This document shows, piece by piece, positions 15,400-23,508 of a stretch of 48,491 nt of DNA. The stretch is from contig NZ_JAFBFD010000022.1 in the NCBI RefSeq assembly GCF_016909125.1, forward strand, positions 1 to 48,491. The letters are read 5' to 3'. Within the stretch, counting starts at the first letter, position 1. Each line of letters begins with the position of its first letter. The DNA is from Enterococcus lemanii (GTDB taxonomy: Bacteria; Bacillota; Bacilli; Lactobacillales; Enterococcaceae). The translations under genes and the position numbers were made by a program. The notes under the pieces are model-generated. The model made no database searches. It was not told where the DNA came from and was given only the letters and a program-made list of their open reading frames with translations.

Positions 15400-15407
15400 G
15401 CTCCTTT

Positions 15408-15624
15408 CTTTTTGAATTCATCCGTACTATTTGCAAAAAAAAAAATACCTAAATAGCATAGATTTTGTTTAACGAGAGGGGCAAGTGCCAAGTATTACTT
15501 AGGCAAAATTTCCCATTCAATCCTTTTTGATTATATGCAAAAAACAACAAGAATGAAAGTCATTTTCATGAAAAAGTCTTGAAAAGTTAGAAGATGGTAA
15601 ATAAAATGAAAAAAGACTAAGAAT
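15408..15624. other. Intergenic region between two unknown minus-strand genes
   Basis: No coding frame was seen. It contains a run of eleven A (15435-15445) and, on the minus strand, a possible promoter for the 222-residue gene (TTGCCC, 18 bases, TATGCT). No firm terminator for the upstream gene was found. Confidence 0.35.
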
Positions 15625-15897
15625 TCAAAGGTCTTGAAGTTCTGCAATTTTATTAAAACGAGGTAAAATTGCAATGATTTCTGGCACAGCTGAGTAGGCA
15701 ACGACACAACCTTGCCAAGTCGTCAATTTATAATTCTGACCAAGGCGTTCATGTAAGGCTTGCTTTGTTTCTTTTGGACCAAAGTTACGTGCCGGGAAAT
15801 GTTGCACTTTATCAGGAAAAACTAAAAAAATAAAATCAGAACTAAGGGCGATTCGGATTTTTGGCGATAAATGATCAAGTCTCGTTAAAGGATCCAT
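15625..15897 (-). CDS. Unknown small protein, 90 residues
   Basis: Not recognised. A short soluble protein without a signal peptide or membrane segment. It has a mix of beta-like hydrophobic stretches (DFIFLVFP, GCVVAYSAVPEIIAIL) and a charged helix (KETKQALHERLG). The start has a GGAGTG SD at acceptable spacing. It follows the floA operon on the same strand but beyond that operon's terminator, so it is probably a separate unit. Codon use looks like its neighbours. Confidence 0.6.
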   Translation of the reverse strand: MDPLTRLDHLSPKIRIALSSDFIFLVFPDKVQHFPARNFGPKETKQALHERLGQNYKLTTWQGCVVAYSAVPEIIAILPRFNKIAELQDL

Positions 15898-15944
15898 CGA
15901 TTACTCACTCCATTCATGAAAATAATAAAATTCAGAGAATAACT

Positions 15945-15982
15945 CAAAAACAGACGAATGAAAAAATTCATCCGCCTGTTTA
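15945..15982 (-). terminator. Terminator of the nfeD-floA operon
   Basis: Read on the minus strand, AAACAGGCGGATGAA pairs with TTCATTCGTCTGTTT (with G-U pairs) over a TTTT loop and is followed by a T-run. Confidence 0.8.
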
Positions 15983-15991
15983 CTATAACAA

Positions 15992-16456
15992 TTAGTCGCG
16001 CAAGGCTAAAGGTTTATCTAAAATTTCTTTGTAAATCATTGCTTGCACTAATGTGTCGGCCGCTAATACCGGTTTTTCGTGAGGCGCTGGTATTGGCTGC
16101 GGTGTTATTTTTTGTGTAGCAACTGGTGGAACGAGGGTGGAAGCACTTGACGGGCGTTCAACCGGTTGTTTTTCTAGCGATCTTGACTGATTTCTTCTTT
16201 GAGTCAAGGTCGTCTGTTTCTTTTTAGAAACGAAGCTCGTTTGAGGATGCTCCCCTTTGGAAACTTCTGACAAATTCTTGCCTCTTTTGACAAGGTCGTC
16301 TGTTTCTTGTTTTTTTTGTGCGACCACTTTAGCAGCGCTCTTTTTTTGATTTTGTGCAATCTTTTTTAGACTGGTTGTAATCATAATAATGAGAATAAAT
16401 GGTAAGAAATCAACCAATAATTCAAAAAAAAGTGAAAGAACGGTCAAAATTTCCAT
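15992..16456 (-). CDS. Small membrane protein with basic, proline-rich tail, third gene of the nfeD-floA operon
   Basis: Not recognised as a named family. It is 154 residues. One hydrophobic segment (about 5-28, LFFELLVDFLPFILIIMITT) is followed by a Lys/Gln-rich section and then a Ser/Thr/Pro-rich tail (TLVPPVATQKITPQPIPAP). The extreme C-terminus (TLVQAMIYKEILDKPLALRD) looks like a short conserved peptide. It begins five bases after the floA stop and ends at the operon terminator, so it is co-expressed with the flotillin-like protein. A role as a membrane-microdomain partner or scaffold is only an inference from context. Confidence 0.65.
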   Translation of the reverse strand: MEILTVLSLFFELLVDFLPFILIIMITTSLKKIAQNQKKSAAKVVAQKKQETDDLVKRGKNLSEVSKGEHPQTSFVSKKKQTTLTQRRNQSRSLEKQPVERPSSASTLVPPVATQKITPQPIPAPHEKPVLAADTLVQAMIYKEILDKPLALRD

Positions 16457-16461
16457 TTAAA

Positions 16462-17460
16462 TCACTCGTTTTCTTTTGCAGGATTTGCTTGATTTGAAAT
16501 CGAAGCACGCATTTTTGTATCTGCATCAACGTTTTGCATTTTGTAATAGTCCATGACACCAAGTTTACCTGTTCGCAGAGCTTCAGCCATCGCTAAGGGT
16601 ACTTCGGCTTCAGATTCAACGACTTTGGCGCGCATACGTTGGACTTGTGCACGCATTTCTTGTTCTTCGGCAATCGCCATTGAGCGACGTTCTTCCGCCT
16701 TCGCTTGAGCAATTTTCTTATCCGCTTCTGCTTGATCCGTTTGAAGTTGCGCACCAATATTACGACCAACATCCACATCCGCAATATCAATCGATAGGAT
16801 TTCAAAAGCCGTTCCTGAATCTAACCCTTTATTTAAAACAGTCGTTGAAATTAAATCAGGATTTTCTAAAACTTCTTCGTGTTTTTCAGAAGAGCCGACC
16901 GTGGTTACAATTCCTTCACCCACACGGGCAATAATAGTATCTTCACCAGCACCACCGACTAATCGTTCGATATTTGCTCGAACAGTTACTTTGGCTTTAA
17001 CGATAATTTCAATTCCGTTTTTGGCTACGGCAGCGATATTTGGTGTTTCAATCACTTTTGGATTAACAGAAACTTGAACGGCTTCAAACACATCACGACC
17101 AGCTAAATCAATGGCCGCTGCTTTTTCAAAGACCAAATCAATATTCGCGCGTTGAGAAGCAATTAGTGCGTCAATGACACGGTTAACATTCCCACCTGCC
17201 AAATAGTGGGCCTCTAGTTCATTTGTTGAAAGGATGAGACCAGCCTTTGTTGCTTTAATCAGTGGTTGAATAATATGCGAGGGATTCACCCGTCTAAGAC
17301 GCATCCCGATTAAAGTTCCGATACTGACTTTTACGCCAGAAAAATAAGCGGTAATCCACAAACCAACAGGCACAAAACGTAAGAACAATGCCAAAATAAA
17401 TAGTACAACTGATGCGAGAATCACCACGCTAATCACACTTGCGACAGGGATATAAGCCAT
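16462..17460 (-). CDS. floA: Flotillin-like membrane scaffold protein FloA (YqfA)
   Basis: Scaffold of functional membrane microdomains, with roles in membrane fluidity, protease localisation and secretion in Firmicutes. At 332 residues it matches the usual FloA length. An N-terminal membrane hairpin (about 5-35) precedes an SPFH/band-7 domain with the [18 protein letters not shown] and [14 protein letters not shown] blocks. A C-terminal region rich in Ala, Glu and Arg ([20 protein letters not shown]) is the typical oligomerising coiled coil. Its ATG overlaps the nfeD stop (TAATG), indicating translational coupling. Confidence 0.95.
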   Translation of the reverse strand: MAYIPVASVISVVILASVVLFILALFLRFVPVGLWITAYFSGVKVSIGTLIGMRLRRVNPSHIIQPLIKATKAGLILSTNELEAHYLAGGNVNRVIDALIASQRANIDLVFEKAAAIDLAGRDVFEAVQVSVNPKVIETPNIAAVAKNGIEIIVKAKVTVRANIERLVGGAGEDTIIARVGEGIVTTVGSSEKHEEVLENPDLISTTVLNKGLDSGTAFEILSIDIADVDVGRNIGAQLQTDQAEADKKIAQAKAEERRSMAIAEEQEMRAQVQRMRAKVVESEAEVPLAMAEALRTGKLGVMDYYKMQNVDADTKMRASISNQANPAKENE

Positions 17461-18086
17461 TAATAATCACCTTCCATTTTTAAATTTCTTACCCAAATTT
17501 TGCTACCTTCGATTTTTTCAATGACAATAAAAGAACCAGAAGCAATAAAGCCATCTGCACTTAAAACATCATAAAGTGGGCTGTCTTTTTTGCCAAAAGT
17601 TGCTTTTCCTGAAGGTCGTAAGGGGGTTTGGGCAACCCCGCTTAATCCAGGGACTAACTCAAGGGGATTTTCTTCCATAACAATGGTGTTATCGACGTCT
17701 AGATTCGTGTGTAGCACAAAGCGAGAGAGTCGACTCGTTGCGTATTGGCTGCGAATTAAAAAAATCACAACTGCAGCAGAACTAATAATCGCCATACTCA
17801 TATCGCGAATCGCCCAAAAGAAATTGCCAGTCGTATAGTATAAGCCTAAAAAAAGTAAAATTCCACCTAAAATACCGACAAAACCAAAATCAGGAATGAG
17901 AAATTCAAAGATAATAAGCAAGATTCCCAAAGTAAATAAAGCAAAAGGAATCCATTCTTCGATTGCTAATACGTCTAAATAAAAATAAAAACTTGTTAAG
18001 GCAAGTAAAATCCCCGTTTTTGTCCACGGGCTAAGCAAAGCGATGACTAAGCCAATAAATCCCGCTGCTAATAATAAACCTTCCAT
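17460..18086 (-). CDS. NfeD-like membrane protein, FloA partner (YqeZ-type, short)
   Basis: Membrane protein of the NfeD/ClpP-class family that accompanies flotillins. Four or so hydrophobic segments (about 1-115) are followed by a soluble OB-fold-like C-terminal domain ([37 protein letters not shown]) typical of NfeD. The serine-protease domain of long NfeD proteins is absent, so this is the short form. The start at 18086 is chosen because AGGAGGAGG lies just upstream. The frame is open for 16 more codons, but that would put the SD inside the gene. First gene of a three-gene operon with floA. Confidence 0.88.
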   Translation of the reverse strand: MEGLLLAAGFIGLVIALLSPWTKTGILLALTSFYFYLDVLAIEEWIPFALFTLGILLIIFEFLIPDFGFVGILGGILLFLGLYYTTGNFFWAIRDMSMAIISSAAVVIFLIRSQYATSRLSRFVLHTNLDVDNTIVMEENPLELVPGLSGVAQTPLRPSGKATFGKKDSPLYDVLSADGFIASGSFIVIEKIEGSKIWVRNLKMEGDY

Positions 18087-18218
18087 CAAAACCTCCTCCT
18101 CTTTTTTTGGTGTTTCTATTATTAATGATAACATCTTATGACCTTGATGTCATTTGATTTGCGGCGACTTTGGCAAAGTGATTTTAGGATTCAATATTTC
18201 AAAACACACGAATTTGAG

Positions 18219-18224
18219 TATAAT
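18219..18224 (+). promoter_or_regulatory. Likely -10 box for the nucleoid-associated protein gene
   Basis: A perfect TATAAT lies 59 bases before the gene. The -35 (TTTCAA, 16 bases upstream) is weak. Confidence 0.5.
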
Positions 18225-18282
18225 AGAACATGCCGTCAATGGTTTGATAGAAACAGGTAAAGCATAAAAAAGGAGAAATAAA

Positions 18283-19287
18283 ATGGACATTTATTTAAAA
18301 AAAGCAGTCATGCATCTAATTGATCGAGAGGTCGGTGATCCGGTTTACTCTCAAGTCGAACTGGATTTAACGAATGACTATATTCGTGAATATTTAACCA
18401 AAAAAATTCAAAAAATATCAAGTGCGCAAACGAAAACAGGTACCTTAGCTCCAGCCTCCCCAGTTGCTGAAATGCTGCCAAAAGTGGCGAAAGACTTTAT
18501 TGCTTTTAGTGAATTACTTGTTGGTCATTGGTATCAAGTTTACAAAGAAAGTGAAGAAGCGCCAAATAGTGACGTTTTTGTTGTTTTATACGAGGAAGAT
18601 GCTAAAGAACAACTTGCTTGGTTTCGAGTGAAGTACAAAGAAGAGTATACGCATTTTACTGAAATGGTAGATCAAGGCTTATTGAACAAATTAATTTTAA
18701 ACCGAGCAATTTTAGGTGGCAAAACACAAAAAGCCGATGAAGGGATTACCATAAACTTAACGAATTTGACCTATGAATTAGTCGAGATGAAACAAGTCTT
18801 TTCTGGAGAAAAACGTTTTTATTTTTCCACGGAAGTCATTGAGTCGGTGCCGTTACCTTCTTTAGATGAAAATATTCGAGTGATAAAAAAAGTGGCTAAA
18901 AAAATGAGTGAAAAATTTGAAACACCAACATTCGATGTGTTAGCTAACGTCCAAGAGGCGGTTTTTGAAACGATTGAAGATTCAGGATACTTAGATACAA
19001 CCGAAATTGCCGAAAAAGTTTTTAAAGAAAATATTTCAGCTAAATTAGCATTTCAAGAAGAAGTTGCCGAAAAAGGTGTGCACACACAAGCACCGTTAGT
19101 AAAAGAGGTCAAAGAAATTTCTGAGAAGAAATTTGGTAAACAGAAGTTAAAACTCTCTAACGGAATTGAATTGATTGTTCCTTTAGAGGTGTATCGTAAT
19201 CCTGACCTCATTGAATTTATCAACAATCCCGATGGTACGCTTTCTGTAACAATCAAAAATGTAGAAGATATTGTGAACAAACTTTAA
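18283..19287 (+). CDS. Nucleoid-associated protein (NdpA/YejK family)
   Basis: A 334-residue protein of the 37-kDa nucleoid-associated family. The opening MDIYLKKAVMHLIDREVGDPVYSQ and the body pattern (FVVLYEEDAKEQLAWFRVKYKEEYTHF, then KLKLSNGIELIVPLEVY near the C-terminus) fit Firmicutes members of PF04245. The exact role in nucleoid structure is poorly known for the Gram-positive forms. The start has AAAGGAG well placed. It is monocistronic and divergent from the nfeD operon. A perfect 13-base inverted repeat follows (19295-19332) but lacks a T-run. Confidence 0.8.
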   Translation: MDIYLKKAVMHLIDREVGDPVYSQVELDLTNDYIREYLTKKIQKISSAQTKTGTLAPASPVAEMLPKVAKDFIAFSELLVGHWYQVYKESEEAPNSDVFVVLYEEDAKEQLAWFRVKYKEEYTHFTEMVDQGLLNKLILNRAILGGKTQKADEGITINLTNLTYELVEMKQVFSGEKRFYFSTEVIESVPLPSLDENIRVIKKVAKKMSEKFETPTFDVLANVQEAVFETIEDSGYLDTTEIAEKVFKENISAKLAFQEEVAEKGVHTQAPLVKEVKEISEKKFGKQKLKLSNGIELIVPLEVYRNPDLIEFINNPDGTLSVTIKNVEDIVNKL

Positions 19288-19294
19288 GCTTTTC

Positions 19295-19332
19295 TCATGA
19301 TTTGCTTGTTTTTGATACAAAGCAAATCATGA
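19295..19332. repeat. Inverted repeat after the nucleoid-associated protein gene
   Basis: TCATGATTTGCTT and AAGCAAATCATGA form a 13-bp perfect stem with a 12-base loop. No T-run lies on either side, so termination is doubtful. It could protect the 3' end or bind a protein. Confidence 0.6.
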
Positions 19333-19415
19333 TGTAGTAAAGTAACTTTAATGACCAACACCAAATTTAAGCAAATGGCTTTTAGTTTTTAATCGATGAT
19401 ATGAGGGGGAAGGCG

Positions 19416-20054
19416 ATGCGAAAAAGACGAAAAAAAAGACGTTTCTTAAAAAAAAGTTTGCAATTTTTCTTATTACTATTCCTAATACTAGGAAGTTATC
19501 TTTTTTATAAAAATTATCGAATTTATCGACAAGTTACTCAACTAGAACAAGAAGTACGCCAGGCAACTCAAACATATGGGCTGACGGCCTACCATGATTT
19601 AGTTTTGGCTATTATTTATACAGAAACAAAAGGACAAGGCTCAGATCCGATGCAAAGTTCAGAGAGTGCTTTTGGTGAAGTTGGTTTTATTCAGGGCACA
19701 CAAGAAAGTATTAATCAAGGGGTTGCTTATTTAGCAGAATCGTTGGCACTGGCGGAGGAAGAAAAGGTGGATTTAGCTACTGCCATTCAAGCCTATAATT
19801 TTGGGTTAGATTATATTTATTATATAGCCAATCGTGGCGGGAAAAATGACATTCCTTTAGCAGAGGAATATTCACGAGATGTGCTTGCTCCTTTTTTAGG
19901 GAACACGACACAAGCGCAGTATCGTTATATAAAGATTCCGTCATTGATTTATAATGGTGGTTATTTATATCATAATGGTGGGAATTTATTTTATGCAGAT
20001 ATTGTTGCTTGGAATCAATTAAAAGTGAAGTTTTTTCAGTTTTTTCTGCAATAA
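19416..20054 (+). CDS. Membrane-anchored lysozyme-like cell wall hydrolase (Pmp23/CwlT N-domain type)
   Basis: Predicted peptidoglycan hydrolase attached to the outer face of the membrane. A very basic N-terminus is followed by one membrane segment (FFLLLFLILGSYLFYKNY), a short coiled stretch and a lysozyme-like domain. The domain shows the catalytic-type Glu in AIIYTETKGQGSDPMQSSES and the later blocks SINQGVAYLAE, AIQAYNFGLDYI and YVaNRGG-like IANRGGKND, as in the Lysozyme_like (PF13702) family that includes pneumococcal Pmp23. The ATG at 19416 is chosen because AGGGGGAAGG precedes it. The ATG at 19401 has no SD. At 212 residues it is complete. It lies just upstream of the dnaG operon. Confidence 0.85.
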   Translation: MRKRRKKRRFLKKSLQFFLLLFLILGSYLFYKNYRIYRQVTQLEQEVRQATQTYGLTAYHDLVLAIIYTETKGQGSDPMQSSESAFGEVGFIQGTQESINQGVAYLAESLALAEEEKVDLATAIQAYNFGLDYIYYIANRGGKNDIPLAEEYSRDVLAPFLGNTTQAQYRYIKIPSLIYNGGYLYHNGGNLFYADIVAWNQLKVKFFQFFLQ

Positions 20055-20095
20055 AGACGAGCGCTTTTGTTTGTGAAAACTATAATGCAAAAGAC

Positions 20096-20123
20096 TTGAA
20101 AATTTCTTAAATTGTGCTACAAT
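20096..20123 (+). promoter_or_regulatory. Promoter of the dnaG-rpoD operon
   Basis: TTGAAA (20096-20101), a 16-base spacer ending in TGC, and TACAAT (20118-20123). The TGN extension of the -10 strengthens it. Confidence 0.75.
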
Positions 20124-20138
20124 GAAACATGTGAAAAA

Positions 20139-20197
20139 CTGTCTACTTTCAAATCGCGCTGATTTCGATTAGTGCGTTTTTTTTCCGATATAGACAG
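20139..20197 (+). promoter_or_regulatory. Attenuator-like leader of dnaG-rpoD
   Basis: Inside the untranslated leader, CGCGCTGAT pairs with ATTAGTGCG over a TTCG tetraloop (20155-20176) and is followed by eight T (20177-20184), the form of an intrinsic terminator. An outer pair, CTGTCTA (20139-20145) with TAGACAG (20191-20197), encloses it. This could tune read-through into primase and the main sigma factor. Confidence 0.65.
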
Positions 20198-20231
20198 CCT
20201 TCTTAAGATAATCTGCAGGAGGTGAACGTAC

Positions 20232-22076
20232 TTGGCTAGAATTCCTACCCAAGTGATTGATGAGATTCGGAGTCGGACGAATATTGTTGAAATTATTGGG
20301 CAATATGTTCAACTAAAAAAATCGGGTGGTAAAAATTATGTGGGGTTGTGCCCCTTTCATAATGAGAAGTCGCCTTCCTTTTCCGTTGCTGAAGACAAGC
20401 AATTCTATCATTGCTTTGGCTGTGGACGTGGTGGGAATGTTTTTCGTTTTATTGAAGAAATCGAAGGATTGCCTTTTCATGCAGCTGTTTTACGAGTTGC
20501 TGAACTAGAGGGAATTCCTGTTGAAGAAAAGTTTTTTAATCACATTGAAGAAAAAACGTCAACCACAGCGACCAACCAACTAATCGTTCTTCACGAAAAA
20601 GCAGCTGAGATTTATCACCACTTATTGATGCACACCACTGCTGGGCAAGTTGCGTTGGATTATCTACTTGAACGGGGCTTAACAGAAGAAACCATCGTTG
20701 AATTTCAAATTGGTTTTGCACCGATTCAACGCGAATTTTTAGAGAAGGTTTTTTTAAATGAAAAACTACCTAAAGAACATTTTGCTTCGTCTGGCTTGTT
20801 TGTCGAAAGAGAAGATGGTCAGTTACTGGATCGCTTTTATCAACGTGTGGTTTTTCCAATTCGTAATGCACAAGGAAAAACGATTGGGTTTTCGGGTCGA
20901 TGGTTAGATTTACCAGATACTTCAAGTGAGAATCAGGCAAAATATCTAAACTCACCTGAAACAGCGATTTTTAACAAACGAGAAGTTTTGTTTAACTTTG
21001 ATAAGGCCCGTAGCATTATTCGAAAAGAAAGTGAAGTTTATTTATTTGAGGGCTTCATGGATGTTTTGGCCGCCTGGCAAGCAGGGGTGAAAAATGGGAT
21101 CGCTTCGATGGGGACCAGCTTAACACAACAGCAAGTTCAAATGATTGAAAAAATTACGAAACAGCTCGTTTTTAGTTATGATGGTGACTCCGCTGGGATT
21201 GAAGCAACCAATCGTGGGATTGAATTATTAAAAGAGACGAGTCGTTTAGAATTAAGTGTCCTGAGTTTTCCTGAACGTCTGGATCCAGATGACTACATTC
21301 GTAAATATGGACAAGAAGCTTTTGTAAATTTAGCGAATCACGGCCGGGAAACAATTTTTTCGTTTAAACAAGCGTATCATCGAATGAATCGAAATTTATC
21401 CAATGAAAAAGAACAGCTGGAATATTTAGAGATTCTATTATTAGAATTAGTCGAAGTCGATTCATTGATTGAACAAGATCGTTATTTAACGCAACTTTCA
21501 ACGGAATTTCAAGTGAGTCGTGAGGTGCTTCAACAACAATTTCGGCAATTGAAGCAGCAACACCGTGTACAACGACGAGAAAAACAACAAGAACCAGGAC
21601 CAGAAGTTGTGATTGCACAACCGATTATGCCGATGCAAAATCGGCGAAAAACCCAAGTAGAGAAAGCGCAAGAGGTTTTGTTATATCGTTTGTTTCATGA
21701 AGAAGGCTTTAATCAACGTTTTAAAAACCTTGATATTAGTTTTCCTAAAGAACAATACCAAGAGTTATACGTGCTCTTTGATACGTATATAGCCATTGAG
21801 TCTTCTTTTGAAATTGCAAAGTTTTTTGATTTTCTTCAAGATGAAAATTTACGTTATTTAGTTGCTCAAATTGAGAATTTAAAAGTTCCTGAAGAAAGTA
21901 GCGATCAAGAGCTTCGTGATTTGTTAAAAGTCATTCAAAACGCCAGCGTTCAAGAAGAAATTCAACAAAAAAAATTGGAACAACAAATGGCCAGTCAAAT
22001 GGGGAATCAACAACGCGAATTAGAGCTAGCTGTAGAGATTCTGAATTTAACGAAATATTTAAAAAAAGTGCAGTAG
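20232..22076 (+). CDS. dnaG: DNA primase
   Basis: Makes RNA primers at the replication fork. The CHC2 zinc-binding domain has Cys40, His43, Cys61 and Cys64 (CPFHNEKSPSF, HCFGCGRGGN). The catalytic core carries the TOPRIM motif with Glu273 (YLFEGFMD) and Asp317/Asp319 (SYDGDSAG). The C-terminal part (from about 430) is the DnaB-interacting helical domain. At 614 residues it is normal length. The start is TTG, with AGGAGG (20217-20222) nine bases upstream. The rpoD start follows 34 bases after the stop, giving the classic macromolecular-synthesis operon without rpsU. Confidence 0.97.
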   Translation: MARIPTQVIDEIRSRTNIVEIIGQYVQLKKSGGKNYVGLCPFHNEKSPSFSVAEDKQFYHCFGCGRGGNVFRFIEEIEGLPFHAAVLRVAELEGIPVEEKFFNHIEEKTSTTATNQLIVLHEKAAEIYHHLLMHTTAGQVALDYLLERGLTEETIVEFQIGFAPIQREFLEKVFLNEKLPKEHFASSGLFVEREDGQLLDRFYQRVVFPIRNAQGKTIGFSGRWLDLPDTSSENQAKYLNSPETAIFNKREVLFNFDKARSIIRKESEVYLFEGFMDVLAAWQAGVKNGIASMGTSLTQQQVQMIEKITKQLVFSYDGDSAGIEATNRGIELLKETSRLELSVLSFPERLDPDDYIRKYGQEAFVNLANHGRETIFSFKQAYHRMNRNLSNEKEQLEYLEILLLELVEVDSLIEQDRYLTQLSTEFQVSREVLQQQFRQLKQQHRVQRREKQQEPGPEVVIAQPIMPMQNRRKTQVEKAQEVLLYRLFHEEGFNQRFKNLDISFPKEQYQELYVLFDTYIAIESSFEIAKFFDFLQDENLRYLVAQIENLKVPEESSDQELRDLLKVIQNASVQEEIQQKKLEQQMASQMGNQQRELELAVEILNLTKYLKKVQ

Positions 22077-22110
22077 TCGAAATTTATTTTAAAAAAGGGG
22101 GATCTCTCTC

Positions 22111-23220
22111 ATGTCAGAAGAAACAAAATTACCTTATGATAAAGCAGTGGCGGAGTTTATTAGAGAAAACAAAATCAAAGGTCAAATTATTTATGATGAA
22201 TTATCGAACCAATTAGCAACGCCTTATGCTTTAGATGCAGAAGCGATGGAAAAACTAATTCAAAAAATTGAAGACGCTGGTATCAGTGTCGTCGATGAAA
22301 AAGGGGAGCCTTCTGTCTTTAGCTTGAAAAAAGACGAAAAAGAGGCAAAAGAAAGTGCAGCCCATGAAGATTTATCTGCACCAACCGGCGTGAAAATCAA
22401 TGATCCTGTTCGCATGTACTTAAAAGAAATCGGACGTGTGGCTTTATTGAATGCGGAAGAAGAAGTGGCGCTAGCTTTAAAGATTGAAGAAGGCGATCAA
22501 GAAGCTAAACAGCGCTTAGCTGAAGCGAACTTGCGTTTAGTAGTAAGTATTGCTAAAAGATATGTTGGTCGTGGCATGCAATTTTTAGATTTAATTCAAG
22601 AAGGAAATATGGGATTAATGAAAGCTGTTGAAAAATTTGATTACCGTAAAGGGTTCAAGTTTTCAACGTATGCGACATGGTGGATTCGTCAAGCGATTAC
22701 GCGTGCGATTGCTGACCAGGCTAGAACGATTCGTATCCCAGTGCATATGGTAGAAACAATTAATAAATTAATTCGGATTCAACGTCAATTGCTACAAGAC
22801 TTAGGACGCGAACCAACGCCTGAAGAAATTGGAGCAGAGATGGACTTACCAACTGAAAAAGTTCGTGAGATTTTAAAAATTGCACAAGAGCCGGTCTCTT
22901 TGGAAACGCCAATTGGTGAAGAAGATGATTCTCATTTAGGAGATTTCATCGAAGACCAGGACGCGACAAGCCCTGCAGAACATGCTGCTTATGAGTTGTT
23001 AAAAGAACAATTAGAAGATGTCTTAGATACTTTAACCGATCGTGAAGAAAATGTTTTACGTTTACGTTTTGGGATTGACGACGGTAGAACAAGAACATTA
23101 GAAGAAGTAGGGAAAGTTTTTGGTGTGACGCGTGAACGGATTCGTCAAATCGAAGCCAAAGCGTTACGTAAATTGCGCCACCCATCTCGCTCAAAACAAT
23201 TAAAAGACTTTTTAGAATAA
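22111..23220 (+). CDS. rpoD: RNA polymerase primary sigma factor (sigma-A/70)
   Basis: Housekeeping sigma factor. Region 1.1 is at the N-terminus. Region 1.2/2.1 begins near [13 protein letters not shown]. Region 2.4 ([14 protein letters not shown]) reads the -10 box, and region 4.2 ([21 protein letters not shown]) reads the -35. At 369 residues it has the usual length for Firmicutes. A strong GGGGGA SD precedes the ATG. Co-transcribed with dnaG and followed by a terminator. Confidence 0.98.
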   Translation: MSEETKLPYDKAVAEFIRENKIKGQIIYDELSNQLATPYALDAEAMEKLIQKIEDAGISVVDEKGEPSVFSLKKDEKEAKESAAHEDLSAPTGVKINDPVRMYLKEIGRVALLNAEEEVALALKIEEGDQEAKQRLAEANLRLVVSIAKRYVGRGMQFLDLIQEGNMGLMKAVEKFDYRKGFKFSTYATWWIRQAITRAIADQARTIRIPVHMVETINKLIRIQRQLLQDLGREPTPEEIGAEMDLPTEKVREILKIAQEPVSLETPIGEEDDSHLGDFIEDQDATSPAEHAAYELLKEQLEDVLDTLTDREENVLRLRFGIDDGRTRTLEEVGKVFGVTRERIRQIEAKALRKLRHPSRSKQLKDFLE

Positions 23221-23226
23221 AATGAG

Positions 23227-23258
23227 GAAAGCGACTTTTTTGAGTCGTTTTCTTTTTT
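23227..23258 (+). terminator. Intrinsic terminator of dnaG-rpoD
   Basis: GAAAGCGACT pairs with AGTCGTTTTC, followed by six T. Confidence 0.85.
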
Positions 23259-23449
23259 GAGCCCGAGAATGAAAGCGTTCGATGCTTTTAACGAAGTCAA
23301 CGGCAAAGGATAATAAATTTCTTGTTAGCATTAGAAATAAGCACTTCTAAATTAAACCAAATGAGAGCATTTTTTGTGAAATAAACAGCGATTTGGTTCG
23401 TCGTTGTATAAAAATAAATAATTTTAATAAAAACGTAATCGAATTTTGC

Positions 23450-23478
23450 TTGGTAAACCTTTTAAATTGTGGTAGATT
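23450..23478 (+). promoter_or_regulatory. Promoter of mapZ
   Basis: TTGGTA, a 17-base spacer and TAGATT, with a TG one base before the -10. It ends 30 bases before the GTG start. Confidence 0.65.
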
Positions 23479-23508
23479 GAACTTTAGAAACATAAAGGAG
23501 TCAAATTA

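Noticed and set aside
15435-15445. Run of eleven A as a phase-variation tract
   Set aside because: It lies in intergenic DNA with no coding frame to switch. An effect on promoter spacing cannot be shown from the sequence.
19295-19332. Terminator after the nucleoid-associated protein gene
   Set aside because: The stem is perfect, but no T-run follows on either strand. Kept only as an inverted repeat.
23270-23283. A cre-like TGAAAGCGTTCGAT after rpoD
   Set aside because: It has two mismatches and lies about 170 bases upstream of the mapZ promoter, with no link to carbon metabolism, so chance is likely.
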